Positions 32,594 to 40,626 of a DNA stretch of 57,855 nt are shown piece after piece. The notes under the pieces are model-generated. The model was not told the origin of the DNA, did not search any database, and saw nothing but the letters and a program-made list of their open reading frames with translations. The stretch is taken from the NCBI GenBank assembly GCA_035758925.1, contig DASTVV010000088.1:1-57855 (forward strand), given 5' to 3'. Made by a program: the position numbers and the translations under genes. Every line of letters starts with the position of its first letter. Positions within the stretch are counted from its first letter, which is position 1. The stretch comes from DASPMP01 sp035758925. Lineage in GTDB: Bacteria > Gemmatimonadota > Gemmatimonadetes > Gemmatimonadales > Gemmatimonadaceae.

Positions 32594-32597
32594 GGTA

Positions 32598-33272
32598 CTA
32601 CCGGGCGATCTTGAAATTGAACATCGGCGTCCCCAACGCGCCCCAGAGCCGTACCCAGACCGGGAGCAGCATCTCCGTACCGCGCGCCGTGGTGATGTCG
32701 CCCAGGTCGATCACCGAGCGCCATCCGAACCAGCGCGTGAGCAATTCCGAGACGCGCGCCTTTGCCGACGCGTCATTGCCGCTCACGAAGAGATCGTGAT
32801 CGCCCCCCGCCACCAGCGCTGGATTGACCATGACGCTCGCGGTCGTGGTGTTCAGGGTCTTGACGACCTTCGCCGCGGGAAAGGCGCGCTGGATCTGTTC
32901 GCCGAGGGAGTCGGTATTGCACACCGAAAGGGATGGTGGCATGCCGCGCGAGAAATCGAGCGGATTGGCGATGTCGATGAGAATCTTGCCGCTGAGGTTC
33001 TTCTCGCCGGCGAGCCGCAGCGCTTCCAGCGAAGCCATCCCCGACGTGGCGTTGATGACGATCTCTCCGTGCGCGGCTGTGTCGGCGAACGTCCCGATCC
33101 GGGCCCTGTTCTGGATCCTGGAGAGCCAGTCCGCCAGCGGCGCGCCCATCCCGCGCTTGTCGCTCAGCTGTCCCGGCGAGCGCGTGCCGAGCATGACGTC
33201 CTCACCGCGTTCCACGAGCTTTGCGCCGATCGTCTGGCCCACCACGCCTGACCCGATTATCCCGACCTTCAT
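32598..33272 (-). CDS. NAD(P)-binding oxidoreductase, F420-NADP-reductase-like
   Basis: 224 residues. The start MKVGIIGSGVVGQTIGAKLV is the Rossmann GxGxxG loop, followed by LGTRSP where the Arg would contact the NADP phosphate. The family (NADPH-dependent F420 reductase/Npd-like) is shown further by IVINATSGMASLEAL, ILIDIANPL and KVVKTLNTTTASVMVNP. Whether F420 is made in this organism is unknown, so the cofactor partner is open. First gene of the TetR-linked operon, with the 13-bp inverted-repeat operator in its promoter. Confidence 0.85.
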   Translation of the reverse strand: MKVGIIGSGVVGQTIGAKLVERGEDVMLGTRSPGQLSDKRGMGAPLADWLSRIQNRARIGTFADTAAHGEIVINATSGMASLEALRLAGEKNLSGKILIDIANPLDFSRGMPPSLSVCNTDSLGEQIQRAFPAAKVVKTLNTTTASVMVNPALVAGGDHDLFVSGNDASAKARVSELLTRWFGWRSVIDLGDITTARGTEMLLPVWVRLWGALGTPMFNFKIAR

Positions 33273-33299
33273 GGCGCAGCCCCCGGAGTGTCAGCCAAT

Positions 33300-33346
33300 G
33301 ATACCGATCTGTATCGGCTTGCGAGCATACAAGACAGATCGGTATC
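33300..33346. promoter_or_regulatory. TetR operator: perfect 13-bp inverted repeat
   Basis: GATACCGATCTGT (33300-33312) and ACAGATCGGTATC (33334-33346) are exact reverse complements, 21 bp apart. The left half itself contains the smaller palindrome CCGAT-CTGT-ATCGG. The whole lies between the divergent oxidoreductase operon (start 33272) and the TetR gene (start 33357), where an autoregulatory operator is expected. Confidence 0.8.
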
Positions 33347-33356
33347 GTGTCAAGCC

Positions 33357-33938
33357 ATGAACGCCGCGTCACGACCATCGCGCTCGACGCGAGATCGCCT
33401 CCTCGAGACCGCCAGCCGCTTGTTCTATGAACGCGGCTTTCAAGCCGTCGGCGTGGACGAGATTGCCGCCCAGTCCGGCGTCGCGAAGATGACGATGTAC
33501 CGGCACTTTCCCTCAAAGGACGATCTTGTTGTCGCCTACCTGAAGCGCTCGGAGAACGCGTTCTGTGACTGGTTCGAACGCGCCCTGGGCACCGAACGCG
33601 ATCCGCGCGACAAGATCGTCGCGGTGTTCACCGCGGTGGGAGCGCTCGCCCAAAGCGAGCAGTGCCTGGGGTGCACGTTCCAGGTTTCCGCGGCAGAGTA
33701 TCCAGATCCTGTGCATCCGGCGAACCGCGTCGCGGTAAGACACAAGCGTGAGGTCCGGAAGCGCTTCGCGACTTTGGCCGCTGAGGCTGGGCTGCGCGAC
33801 CCCGACGCGCTGGCCGACGAGCTGCTCATGCTGATGGATGGTGCCTGGGTGGCGGCGCGCATGTTCGGGCGCCCGAATCCCGCCAGGCACGTGGCGAGCG
33901 CCGCGGAATCCCTGCTCCGGGGGCATCGACGGGGCTAG
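33357..33938 (+). CDS. TetR/AcrR family transcriptional regulator
   Basis: 193 residues from the ATG at 33357 (MNAASRPSRSTRDRLLETAS); 23 further codons upstream are open but would run through the operator. The TetR helix-turn-helix is ASRLFYERGFQAVGVDEIAA and AKMTMYRHFPSKDDLVVAYL. The C-terminal ligand domain (from about residue 60) is of the TetR_C subtype with LGCTFQVSAAEYPDPVHPAN, containing a Cys-x4-type pocket residue. Likely represses itself and the divergent aldo/keto-reductase operon through the adjacent inverted repeat. Inducer unknown. Confidence 0.92.
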   Translation: MNAASRPSRSTRDRLLETASRLFYERGFQAVGVDEIAAQSGVAKMTMYRHFPSKDDLVVAYLKRSENAFCDWFERALGTERDPRDKIVAVFTAVGALAQSEQCLGCTFQVSAAEYPDPVHPANRVAVRHKREVRKRFATLAAEAGLRDPDALADELLMLMDGAWVAARMFGRPNPARHVASAAESLLRGHRRG

Positions 33939-33981
33939 TGGTCGCGGCGGCGGTCGGCTGGCGCCCCGAGTACCGGCGAGG

Positions 33982-34047
33982 TTCTTTCCGAGCGCGTCTG
34001 GGAGTTCCCTGACAGCTTCAAGTGGTCTGCTGCGGTAGTGTCTGAGC
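33982..34047 (+). promoter_or_regulatory. Conserved promoter element, copy A (upstream of USP-P-ATPase operon)
   Basis: Contains TTCTTTCCG, then GCGTCTGGGAGTTCCCTGAC and further to TGTCTGAG. From 33994 to 34046 it aligns without gaps with 57800-57852 at 41 of 53 positions. The palindrome GGGA-GT-TCCC (34000-34009) lies inside. It ends 30 bp before the preferred USP start. It probably includes operator and promoter core. Confidence 0.7.
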
Positions 34048-34076
34048 CAGGGAACATGGGGCCACCGAGGATTGGC

Positions 34077-35015
34077 ATGTTCAAACGGATTGTGGTGCCG
34101 CTCGACGGTTCGAGATTGGCGGAAAGCGCCCTGACGGTCGCTGCCGATATCGCGCGCCGGGCGCGCGCGCGTGTGGATCTGCTACTGGTGCACGAGCCTG
34201 GCCCGTTCGCGGAATACGAGAATCGCGCGGGAATCGCGGTGACCCCGAGTATCGAGCAGCGCTATCTCCACGGCCTCGTCGAAGGGCTGGGCGACCTGGC
34301 CGCATCGGCCGGCATCTTCGTCGAGACCGGCCAGCCGGTGGCGAAGATCGGCGAACACGCCAGGCGTCATGGTTGTGATCTCATCGTGATGACGACGCAC
34401 GGGCGCACTGGCTTCAGTCGCGCGTGGATCGGGAGCGTCGCGGATGGTGTGGTGCGCGAAAGCTCCGTGCCGGTATTGCTCCTGCGCGCGTCAGAGGCGG
34501 GGGCGCCTCGGCCGGCCATGCCCTTTCGCCGCATACTGGTAGCGCTCGACGGCTCGATGCTCGCGGAGGAAATCCTCGAGCCGGCGCGATCGGTCGCGGA
34601 GCTTGGCGACGCTGAGCTCATCCTGACGCAGGTGGCGCAGCAGGTACCAATCGTGGTTCCGGACGCGATGGTGCCGTACGCGATGCCGATCATGCAAGTC
34701 GACGACGAGGCCACGGACGCTCTCCGCCAGGGCGCAGCACGATATCTGGCGTCCGTCGCCGCGAAGCTGTCGTCCGACAGCGCAGGCGGGACGCTCCCCG
34801 CCGGCCGAGTGAAATGGAAGGTCGTCATCGATCCCAATCCGGCGAAGGCGCTCACCGAAATGATCGGCGAAGTGACCGCCGACGCGATCGCCATGACGAC
34901 TCACGGGCGCGGTGCCTCGCGCTTGTTCATTGGAAGCATCGCCGACAAGGTGTTGCGGGCAACGCCCGTTCCGTTGCTCCTGTACCGGCCGAAGGCTCAT
35001 CAGCCTCAGAGGTGA
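34077..35015 (+). CDS. Tandem universal stress protein (two USP domains)
   Basis: About 312 residues from ATG at 34077 (MFKRIVVPLDGSRLAESAL), chosen because the paralogue at 52387 begins at the same place; GTG 34038 and ATG 34056 are possible. Two USP domains, residues 1-145 and 155-312. Each ends with an ATP-binding loop: MTTHGRTGFSRAWIGSVAD and MTTHGRGASRLFIGSIADKV. USP proteins bind ATP and modulate survival in growth arrest or hypoxia. The stop overlaps the P-type ATPase start (GTGA), so the USP may directly serve the pump. This pairing equals Rv1996-Rv1997 (ctpF) of M. tuberculosis. Confidence 0.93.
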   Translation: MFKRIVVPLDGSRLAESALTVAADIARRARARVDLLLVHEPGPFAEYENRAGIAVTPSIEQRYLHGLVEGLGDLAASAGIFVETGQPVAKIGEHARRHGCDLIVMTTHGRTGFSRAWIGSVADGVVRESSVPVLLLRASEAGAPRPAMPFRRILVALDGSMLAEEILEPARSVAELGDAELILTQVAQQVPIVVPDAMVPYAMPIMQVDDEATDALRQGAARYLASVAAKLSSDSAGGTLPAGRVKWKVVIDPNPAKALTEMIGEVTADAIAMTTHGRGASRLFIGSIADKVLRATPVPLLLYRPKAHQPQR

Positions 35016-37714
35016 CGCACAACTACCACGCGCTATCCGCCGCCGATGCGCTGCGCGGCCTGCAGACCGCTCCCGGTGGGCTGACCGATGCCGAAGCACG
35101 CGCGCGCCTGACGCGCTTTGGTCCCAACCAGCTGCGCGTCGCGAGGCCGCGCCCCGCCTGGAAGATCCTGCTGGACCAGCTTCGGAGCGTCGTCGTGCTC
35201 CTGCTCATCGTCGCGGTCGGCGTGTCACTCGTCTCACGGGACATGCTGGACGCAGCCGCAATCGGCGCCGTGCTGGTCCTCAACACGCTCCTCGGATTCT
35301 TCACCGAGCTGCGAGCCCGTCGCGCGATGTACGCGCTCCTCCGACTCGAGGCGCCGCGCGCTGTCGTCGTGCGCGCCAATGTCGTGCGAGAGATTGATGC
35401 GCGCGACCTGGTGCCCGGTGATGTCATCCGACTCGAGGCGGGCCAGGCCGTTCCGGCCGATGCTCGTCTGCTCGAGGCCTCGGATCTCCGGGTGGACGAA
35501 GCGGCGCTCACCGGCGAGTCACTGCCTGTGCAGAAGATCGCGCAGCCAGTCGCCGACGACACCCCGCTCCCCGAACGCAGCGACATGGTATATAAAGGTA
35601 CCAACGTCATCGCGGGCGCCACGCTCGCGGTGGTGGTAGGGACCGGGATGGAGACCGAGCTCGGACGCATCGGAGGGCTGGTCGCCGAAATCAAGGAAGA
35701 GCGGACGCCGCTCGAGCATCGTCTTGACGTGCTCGGCCGCCGACTCGTGTGGCTCGCGCTTGCGGTCGGCGCGCTCGTCGTCGGGCTCGGGGCACTGCAG
35801 CACCTTCCACTCGAGCGCCTGATCCAGACAGGCATCGCGCTCGCGATTGCCGCGGTGCCCGAGGGCCTTCCCGTGGTGTCCACCATCGCGCTGGCGGTGG
35901 GCGTACACCGGATGGCTCGCCGCAACGCCCTTGTTCGCCGCCTGCCGTCGGTGGAAACGCTCGGTTCCGTGACGATCATCTGCACGGACAAGACGGGTAC
36001 TCTGACGGCCGGCGAGATGACCGCCACCACGCTTTGGGTCGCTGGCCGCGAGATCCACGCGACCGGTACCGGATACGCGCCTGATGGCACGTTCACCGAA
36101 GACGGACAGGAGATCGCGCCGCTGGACGATCCGGCCATCGCGCTCGCGCTTCGCATCGCGGTGCTCGCCAATCGGGCGGATATCTCGCGCGGCGTCGAGG
36201 GAACATGGACGGTGCGCGGCGATCCCACGGAAGGCGCGCTTCTGGCCCTCGGGCTCAAAGCGGGCATCGATCGCGCACGGCTTCGCGTCGAGTGGCTGGA
36301 AGTGGGTGAGGTGCCATTCTCGAGTGAGCGCATGCTCATGGCCACCTTCCACCAACCGACAGCCCACGAGGTCGTGGCGTACGTGAAGGGCGCGCCCCGG
36401 CGCGTCCTGGAGTCGTGCACTCGCGTACTCTCCGTCGACGGGGAACGCCCGCTCGACGATGTCGGCCGTGGTGAGTTGCTCGAACGCAATCGCCAGCTCG
36501 CGTCGCGCGGATTACGCGTTCTCGCGCTGGCGTGCGCCGAGGTGTCCCGCGCGGATGCGACAACGCTGCGCAATCTGATGTTCGTCGGCTACGTTGGCAT
36601 GCTGGATCCGGCTGCGCCTGGAGTCCGCGAGACCGTCCTGGCCTTTCGTGACGCGGGGATTCGCACGGTGATGCTTACCGGGGACCAGCAGCTCACCGCC
36701 CAGGCGATTGCTCGCGATCTCGGCATCCTGCGGCCGAACGAAGACGTCCTGGATGCTCGGGAGCTCGCGCGGCTCTCTGAGACCGATCTCGGACAGCGCG
36801 TGGAGCGGATCGGCGCGTTCAGTCGAGTGAGCCCGGAGCAGAAGCTCACCATCGTGTCCGGCTACCAGCATCATGGTGAGATCGTGGCGATGCTCGGCGA
36901 CGGCGTGAATGACGCCGCGGCGCTCAAGAAGGCGGACGTCGGCGTGGCGATGGGCCGTCGCGGCACCGACGTGGCGAAAGACGCCGCCGAGGTCGTGCTC
37001 CAGGACGACCGCTTTCAGACCATCAGTGCCGCGGTCGAGGAGGGCAGGGTCATCTTCGACAACATCCGGAAGTTCGTCTTCTACCTCTTCAGTTGTAACC
37101 TTGCGGAAGTTCTGGTGTTGCTTGGCGCTGGCGCGGCCGGCTCTCCCCTGCCGTTGATACCGCTCCAGATTCTGTGGCTCAATCTGGTTACGGATACTTT
37201 TCCAGCCTTTGCGCTAGCCTTGGAGCCCGCGGAGCCGGATGTCATGCGCCGGCCGCCGCGGGATCCGAGAGAGGCCATCATGTCCGGCAGCTTTCTGGGA
37301 AGCGTGGTGTTCTACGCGATGCTCATCGCAGCGGTCACGCTCGCGGCATTCGCCTGGGCCTCCGCCGGACCGGGGGCCGACGGGGGGAATCGCCGTGCCG
37401 CTACGCTGAGCTTCATGACGTTGGCGCTTGCGCAGACCTTCCACCTGGGCAACGCTCGCCAACGCGGCCCGGTCGTCTCGGCCAGGCACGCCACCGCCAA
37501 CTGGTTGGCCGTTGGCGCTGTGATGCTGGTCGTGTTGCTGCAAGTCGCAACGGTTTACGTCCCGGTGCTTGTACGAGTCCTCGATACATACCCGCTGGCA
37601 CCTCGAGACTGGGCGGCCGCGGTTGCCCTCGGCCTCGTCCCGGCGGTAGTCGGACAGGCGCTCAAGCTCTTCCGCGAGCGACGATCGATCCTCGCGCGTT
37701 CGACGACCAGCTAA
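35012..37714 (+). CDS. P2-type cation ATPase, probable Ca2+ pump (CtpF/SERCA-like)
   Basis: About 900 residues from a GTG overlapping the USP stop. Domains: cation-ATPase N-terminal domain (GGLTDAEARARLTRFGPNQL), actuator with LTGESLPVQK, TM4 motif AVPEGLP, phosphorylation site Asp326 in CTDKTGTLTAGEM, hinge MLGDGVNDAAALKKADVGVAM, and ten predicted helices. The Ca2+ ligands known from SERCA are present: Glu in PEGLP, Asn and Glu in CNLAEVL (TM5), and Asn, Thr, Asp in NLVTD (TM6). It should expel Ca2+ or Mn2+ from the cytosol. The C-terminal domain is of the cation_ATPase_C type (TLSFMTLALAQTFHLGN). Confidence 0.95.
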   Translation: MTHNYHALSAADALRGLQTAPGGLTDAEARARLTRFGPNQLRVARPRPAWKILLDQLRSVVVLLLIVAVGVSLVSRDMLDAAAIGAVLVLNTLLGFFTELRARRAMYALLRLEAPRAVVVRANVVREIDARDLVPGDVIRLEAGQAVPADARLLEASDLRVDEAALTGESLPVQKIAQPVADDTPLPERSDMVYKGTNVIAGATLAVVVGTGMETELGRIGGLVAEIKEERTPLEHRLDVLGRRLVWLALAVGALVVGLGALQHLPLERLIQTGIALAIAAVPEGLPVVSTIALAVGVHRMARRNALVRRLPSVETLGSVTIICTDKTGTLTAGEMTATTLWVAGREIHATGTGYAPDGTFTEDGQEIAPLDDPAIALALRIAVLANRADISRGVEGTWTVRGDPTEGALLALGLKAGIDRARLRVEWLEVGEVPFSSERMLMATFHQPTAHEVVAYVKGAPRRVLESCTRVLSVDGERPLDDVGRGELLERNRQLASRGLRVLALACAEVSRADATTLRNLMFVGYVGMLDPAAPGVRETVLAFRDAGIRTVMLTGDQQLTAQAIARDLGILRPNEDVLDARELARLSETDLGQRVERIGAFSRVSPEQKLTIVSGYQHHGEIVAMLGDGVNDAAALKKADVGVAMGRRGTDVAKDAAEVVLQDDRFQTISAAVEEGRVIFDNIRKFVFYLFSCNLAEVLVLLGAGAAGSPLPLIPLQILWLNLVTDTFPAFALALEPAEPDVMRRPPRDPREAIMSGSFLGSVVFYAMLIAAVTLAAFAWASAGPGADGGNRRAATLSFMTLALAQTFHLGNARQRGPVVSARHATANWLAVGAVMLVVLLQVATVYVPVLVRVLDTYPLAPRDWAAAVALGLVPAVVGQALKLFRERRSILARSTTS

Positions 37715-37750
37715 GGAGGCATGGCCGATGCCGGCGTCATGTTTGAACGC

Positions 37751-38875
37751 ATGAACGCTTCACTTGTCGCGATCCTCCTGCTATGCCTCGCGCTGGCGTC
37801 AGCCCCGGGACGAGGTGCGGTGGACGATCCACCGAATGGAGAGCGCATCTACCGCACGGCATGTCTTCAGTGCCACGGCGTGGATGGCACCGGGGCGCCC
37901 TCCACGGTTCTTGGCTTCGATCTCGCGCTGCCTGACTTTTCCGACTGCGCCTTCGGAACCGCCGAAGCGCGCGCTGACTGGACGGCAATCATCACGAAGG
38001 GTGGACCAGCGCGCGGGTTCAGCCAGCGGATGCCGGCTTTCGGCGATGCGCTTTCGCCGCATGAGATTACTGCGGTGATCGCTTATCTCCGTACCTTGTG
38101 CAGCGAAAGCCGTGCGTGGCCGGTGGGCGACCTCAATTTCCCACGCCCCCTCGTGACGGAGAAGGCGTTCCCTGAAAACGAGGCGGTGCTTACCTCGGGT
38201 TCGGCGCTCGAGGGCGACGGTGCCGTCCTCAACGAGCTGGTGTTCGAACGCCGCTTCGGGCCGAGGAGTCAGTTCGAGGTGGTCGTCCCCTTCGGCTGGC
38301 AGGAGCGGACGCTGGACCGAGCCACGGGCAGCGTCACCAGCTGGATCGGCGGGATTGGCGACGTCGAAGCGGGCGTCAAACACGTTCTCTTCCACGACAA
38401 TGACCGCAGGCTCATTCTCAGTGCTGCGGCCACTGCCATTCTTCCCACCGGGAGCGTGCGCGGCAACTTCGGGAGTGGCACGACCGTGTTCGAGAGCTTT
38501 CTCGCCGCGGGGGCAGCGCTCCCCCGACGCGGATTCCTGCAACTCCAAAGCGGCGTCGGTCTGCCGGTGCAGCTCGCGCGCGCGCCACGCGACGCGTTCT
38601 GGCGCGGCGTGCTCGGCATCACGATTCCCGAGCGCCAGTTCGGTCGCGCCTGGTCGCCGATGGTGGAAGTTCTCGGTGCCAGGGATCTGGTCGCGGGTGC
38701 GCCGACCGACTGGGACCTGATACCGCAGTTCCAGGTCACGTTGAGCGCGCGTCAGCATGTCAGGGCGAACGTCGGCGTTCGCGTTCCGGTAAACCGCAGT
38801 GGCGTTCGTCAGACCGAGCTCCTGGCCTACCTGCTCTGGGACTGGTTCGACGGCGGATTTCGACAGGGATGGTAG
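37751..38875 (+). CDS. Cytochrome c domain fused to a barrel-like (phenol-MetA-type) domain
   Basis: About 374 residues from ATG at 37751 (MNASLVAILLLCLALASAPG, signal peptide). One haem: Cys38-Leu-Gln-Cys-His42, distal Met in FSQRMPAFGDALSPHEI. After residue 125 the sequence changes to amphipathic strand repeats (ELVFERRFGPRSQFEVVVPFG, AAATAILPTGS, LQLQSGVGLPVQLA) resembling the phenol-degradation MetA-type outer-membrane barrel. An in-frame ATG at 37721 sits only one base after AAGGAGG; an 8-codon frame (37728-37754) with good spacing ends in an ATGA overlap with 37751, suggesting coupled initiation there. Likely part of an outer-membrane electron conduit with the pentahaem protein. Confidence 0.78.
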   Translation: MNASLVAILLLCLALASAPGRGAVDDPPNGERIYRTACLQCHGVDGTGAPSTVLGFDLALPDFSDCAFGTAEARADWTAIITKGGPARGFSQRMPAFGDALSPHEITAVIAYLRTLCSESRAWPVGDLNFPRPLVTEKAFPENEAVLTSGSALEGDGAVLNELVFERRFGPRSQFEVVVPFGWQERTLDRATGSVTSWIGGIGDVEAGVKHVLFHDNDRRLILSAAATAILPTGSVRGNFGSGTTVFESFLAAGAALPRRGFLQLQSGVGLPVQLARAPRDAFWRGVLGITIPERQFGRAWSPMVEVLGARDLVAGAPTDWDLIPQFQVTLSARQHVRANVGVRVPVNRSGVRQTELLAYLLWDWFDGGFRQGW

Positions 38876-38883
38876 GACTGCTC

Positions 38884-40503
38884 ATGCGGCTCAACGCTCA
38901 GACAGCACGGTGCTCCGTCGCGCTCCTCGTCACGCTGCCATACATGCTGGCGTCGCAAACGACGCCTGATCCATCACGGTGGTTTCGGACATCCGACGCC
39001 TGCCTGGCATGTCACAATTCGCTCACCACGGCCTCCGGCGCCGACGTGTCGATCGGTGCCGACTGGCGCGCCTCGATGATGGCGAACGCGGCGCGCGATC
39101 CGTACTGGCAGGCCGCCGTGCGGCGCGAGATCATCGACCATCCAACCGCACGCAAGGCAATCGAGGACACCTGCTCGACCTGTCACATGCCGATGACTCG
39201 ATTCGCCTCGAGACAATCGGGCAGCCTGGGCGGGATCCTGGCGTACTTTCAATCCCGGTTCTCGGCGCCGAACGGCCGGTTCGCGGTGGACGGCGTGTCC
39301 TGCACGACCTGTCATCAGATCGAGGCTGACAAGCTCGGGACGCCGGCGAGCTTCACCGGAGGCTTCGTCATCGACACGACGCGCCGGTGGCCGCATCGCA
39401 GGATCTATGGTCCCTTCGACGTCGACACCGGTCGCATCACCATCATGCGCTCCGCCACGAGCTTCAGGCCCACCCAAGCGCCACAGATCAGCTCCTCCGC
39501 GCTCTGCGGGACCTGCCACACCCTCTTCACGGAAGCGCTGAATTCCAGGGGCGACGTGGTGGGACAGCTGCCGGAGCAGATGCCCTTCCGCGAGTGGGAG
39601 CACAGCTCCTATCGAAACGTACGGAGCTGCCAGTCGTGCCACATGCCCGTCGTCGGCGACAGCACGGCGATCACGAGCGTCATGGGGCAGCCGCGCGGCG
39701 GGTTCTCCAGACATGTCTTCCGCGGCGGCAACTTCTTCGTGATCCGGATGCTCAATCGGTATCGCGATGAGCTGAACGTCGAGGCTCTTCCGCAGGAGCT
39801 GGAGGCCGAGGCGAGTCGCACCATCGAGCATCTTCAGACGTTGACGGCGCGCGTGACGCTGGACACGCTGGCGCTCGTCGGCCGGAGGGTCGTCGCCGAC
39901 GTGCTGGTGGAGAATCTCGCCGGCCACAAGCTGCCCACGGCGTATCCGTCGCGCCGCGCCTGGTTGGACGTTGAAGTGCACGATGCGACAGGACGCACGG
40001 TGTTTCAGTCAGGAGCGCTGCGACGCGACGGGTCGATCGAGGGCAACGACAACGACATCAGCCCAGCGCGCTTCGAGCCGCACTACGAGCTGATCGATCG
40101 CGCCGATCAGGTGCAGATCTACGAAGCCATCATGGTGGATCCGGCCGACGGCGTCACGACGGGTCTACTCTCGGCGGTCCGGTTCGAGAAAGACAACCGG
40201 CTTCTGCCCCAGGGCTTCGACAAGAACACCGCGCCGGCCGAAATTGCAGTACGCGGCGCGGCGCGCACCGACACCAGCTTCGTCGCTGCCCGTGACCGCG
40301 TCCGGTACTCGATGGACATTGGCGACGCGCCGCGGCCGCTGACGGTCGACGTCAGGCTGTGGTATCAGCCGATCGGGTTTCGGTGGGCACAGAACCTCGT
40401 CCCCTACGACGCCTTCGAGACGCGGCGCTTCGTCAGCTACTTCAACGCCATGGCGGAGTCGTCGGCGCTGGTGCTCGCGAGCGCGACGGCCACGTTGCGA
40501 TGA
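38884..40503 (+). CDS. Pentahaem cytochrome c
   Basis: About 539 residues from ATG at 38884 (MRLNAQTARCSVALLVTLPY, signal peptide; ATG 38869 is an alternative). Five CxxCH sites: CLACH (Cys40), CSTCH, CTTCH, CGTCH and CQSCH, in the first 260 residues. Extra His residues (HNS, PHRRIYG, WEHSSYRN) could be distal ligands. The C-terminal half (from about 290, VEALPQELEAEASRTIEHL onward) has no haem and contains GHKLPTAYPSRRAWLDVEV, a motif found in multihaem cytochromes of the c554/NapC-like group. It lies a few bases after the cytochrome-barrel gene, probably as a redox pair in the periplasm. Confidence 0.87.
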   Translation: MRLNAQTARCSVALLVTLPYMLASQTTPDPSRWFRTSDACLACHNSLTTASGADVSIGADWRASMMANAARDPYWQAAVRREIIDHPTARKAIEDTCSTCHMPMTRFASRQSGSLGGILAYFQSRFSAPNGRFAVDGVSCTTCHQIEADKLGTPASFTGGFVIDTTRRWPHRRIYGPFDVDTGRITIMRSATSFRPTQAPQISSSALCGTCHTLFTEALNSRGDVVGQLPEQMPFREWEHSSYRNVRSCQSCHMPVVGDSTAITSVMGQPRGGFSRHVFRGGNFFVIRMLNRYRDELNVEALPQELEAEASRTIEHLQTLTARVTLDTLALVGRRVVADVLVENLAGHKLPTAYPSRRAWLDVEVHDATGRTVFQSGALRRDGSIEGNDNDISPARFEPHYELIDRADQVQIYEAIMVDPADGVTTGLLSAVRFEKDNRLLPQGFDKNTAPAEIAVRGAARTDTSFVAARDRVRYSMDIGDAPRPLTVDVRLWYQPIGFRWAQNLVPYDAFETRRFVSYFNAMAESSALVLASATATLR

Positions 40504-40527
40504 CGACGTGTGCGGCATGACGCCTGC

Positions 40528-40545
40528 CCTCCGGACAAACGGAGG
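40528..40545 (+). promoter_or_regulatory. Hairpin that sequesters a GGAGG site before the kinase gene
   Basis: CCTCCG-GACAAA-CGGAGG is a perfect 6-bp stem whose right arm contains the GGAGG ribosome-binding site of the frame starting at ATG 40549. The hairpin could hide the site in the mRNA. Confidence 0.45.
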
Positions 40546-40548
40546 ACG

Positions 40549-40626
40549 ATGACCGAATCTCCGTCTACGGCCGAATGCGACTCGCGGATCGCCTGCGCAG
40601 TGACGTGCTCTTCCAGAGCGCCATAG
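40549..40626 (+). CDS. Possible 25-codon leader ORF overlapping the kinase start
   Basis: ATG at 40549 with GGAGG four bases upstream, the best ribosome-binding site nearby, encodes MTESPSTAECDSRIACAVTC and five more residues to TAG at 40624. It is out of frame with the kinase ATG at 40575 and overlaps it. It may be a regulatory leader, or a sequence error may have shifted the true kinase start. Low confidence as a real product. Confidence 0.3.
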   Translation: MTESPSTAECDSRIACAVTCSSRAP

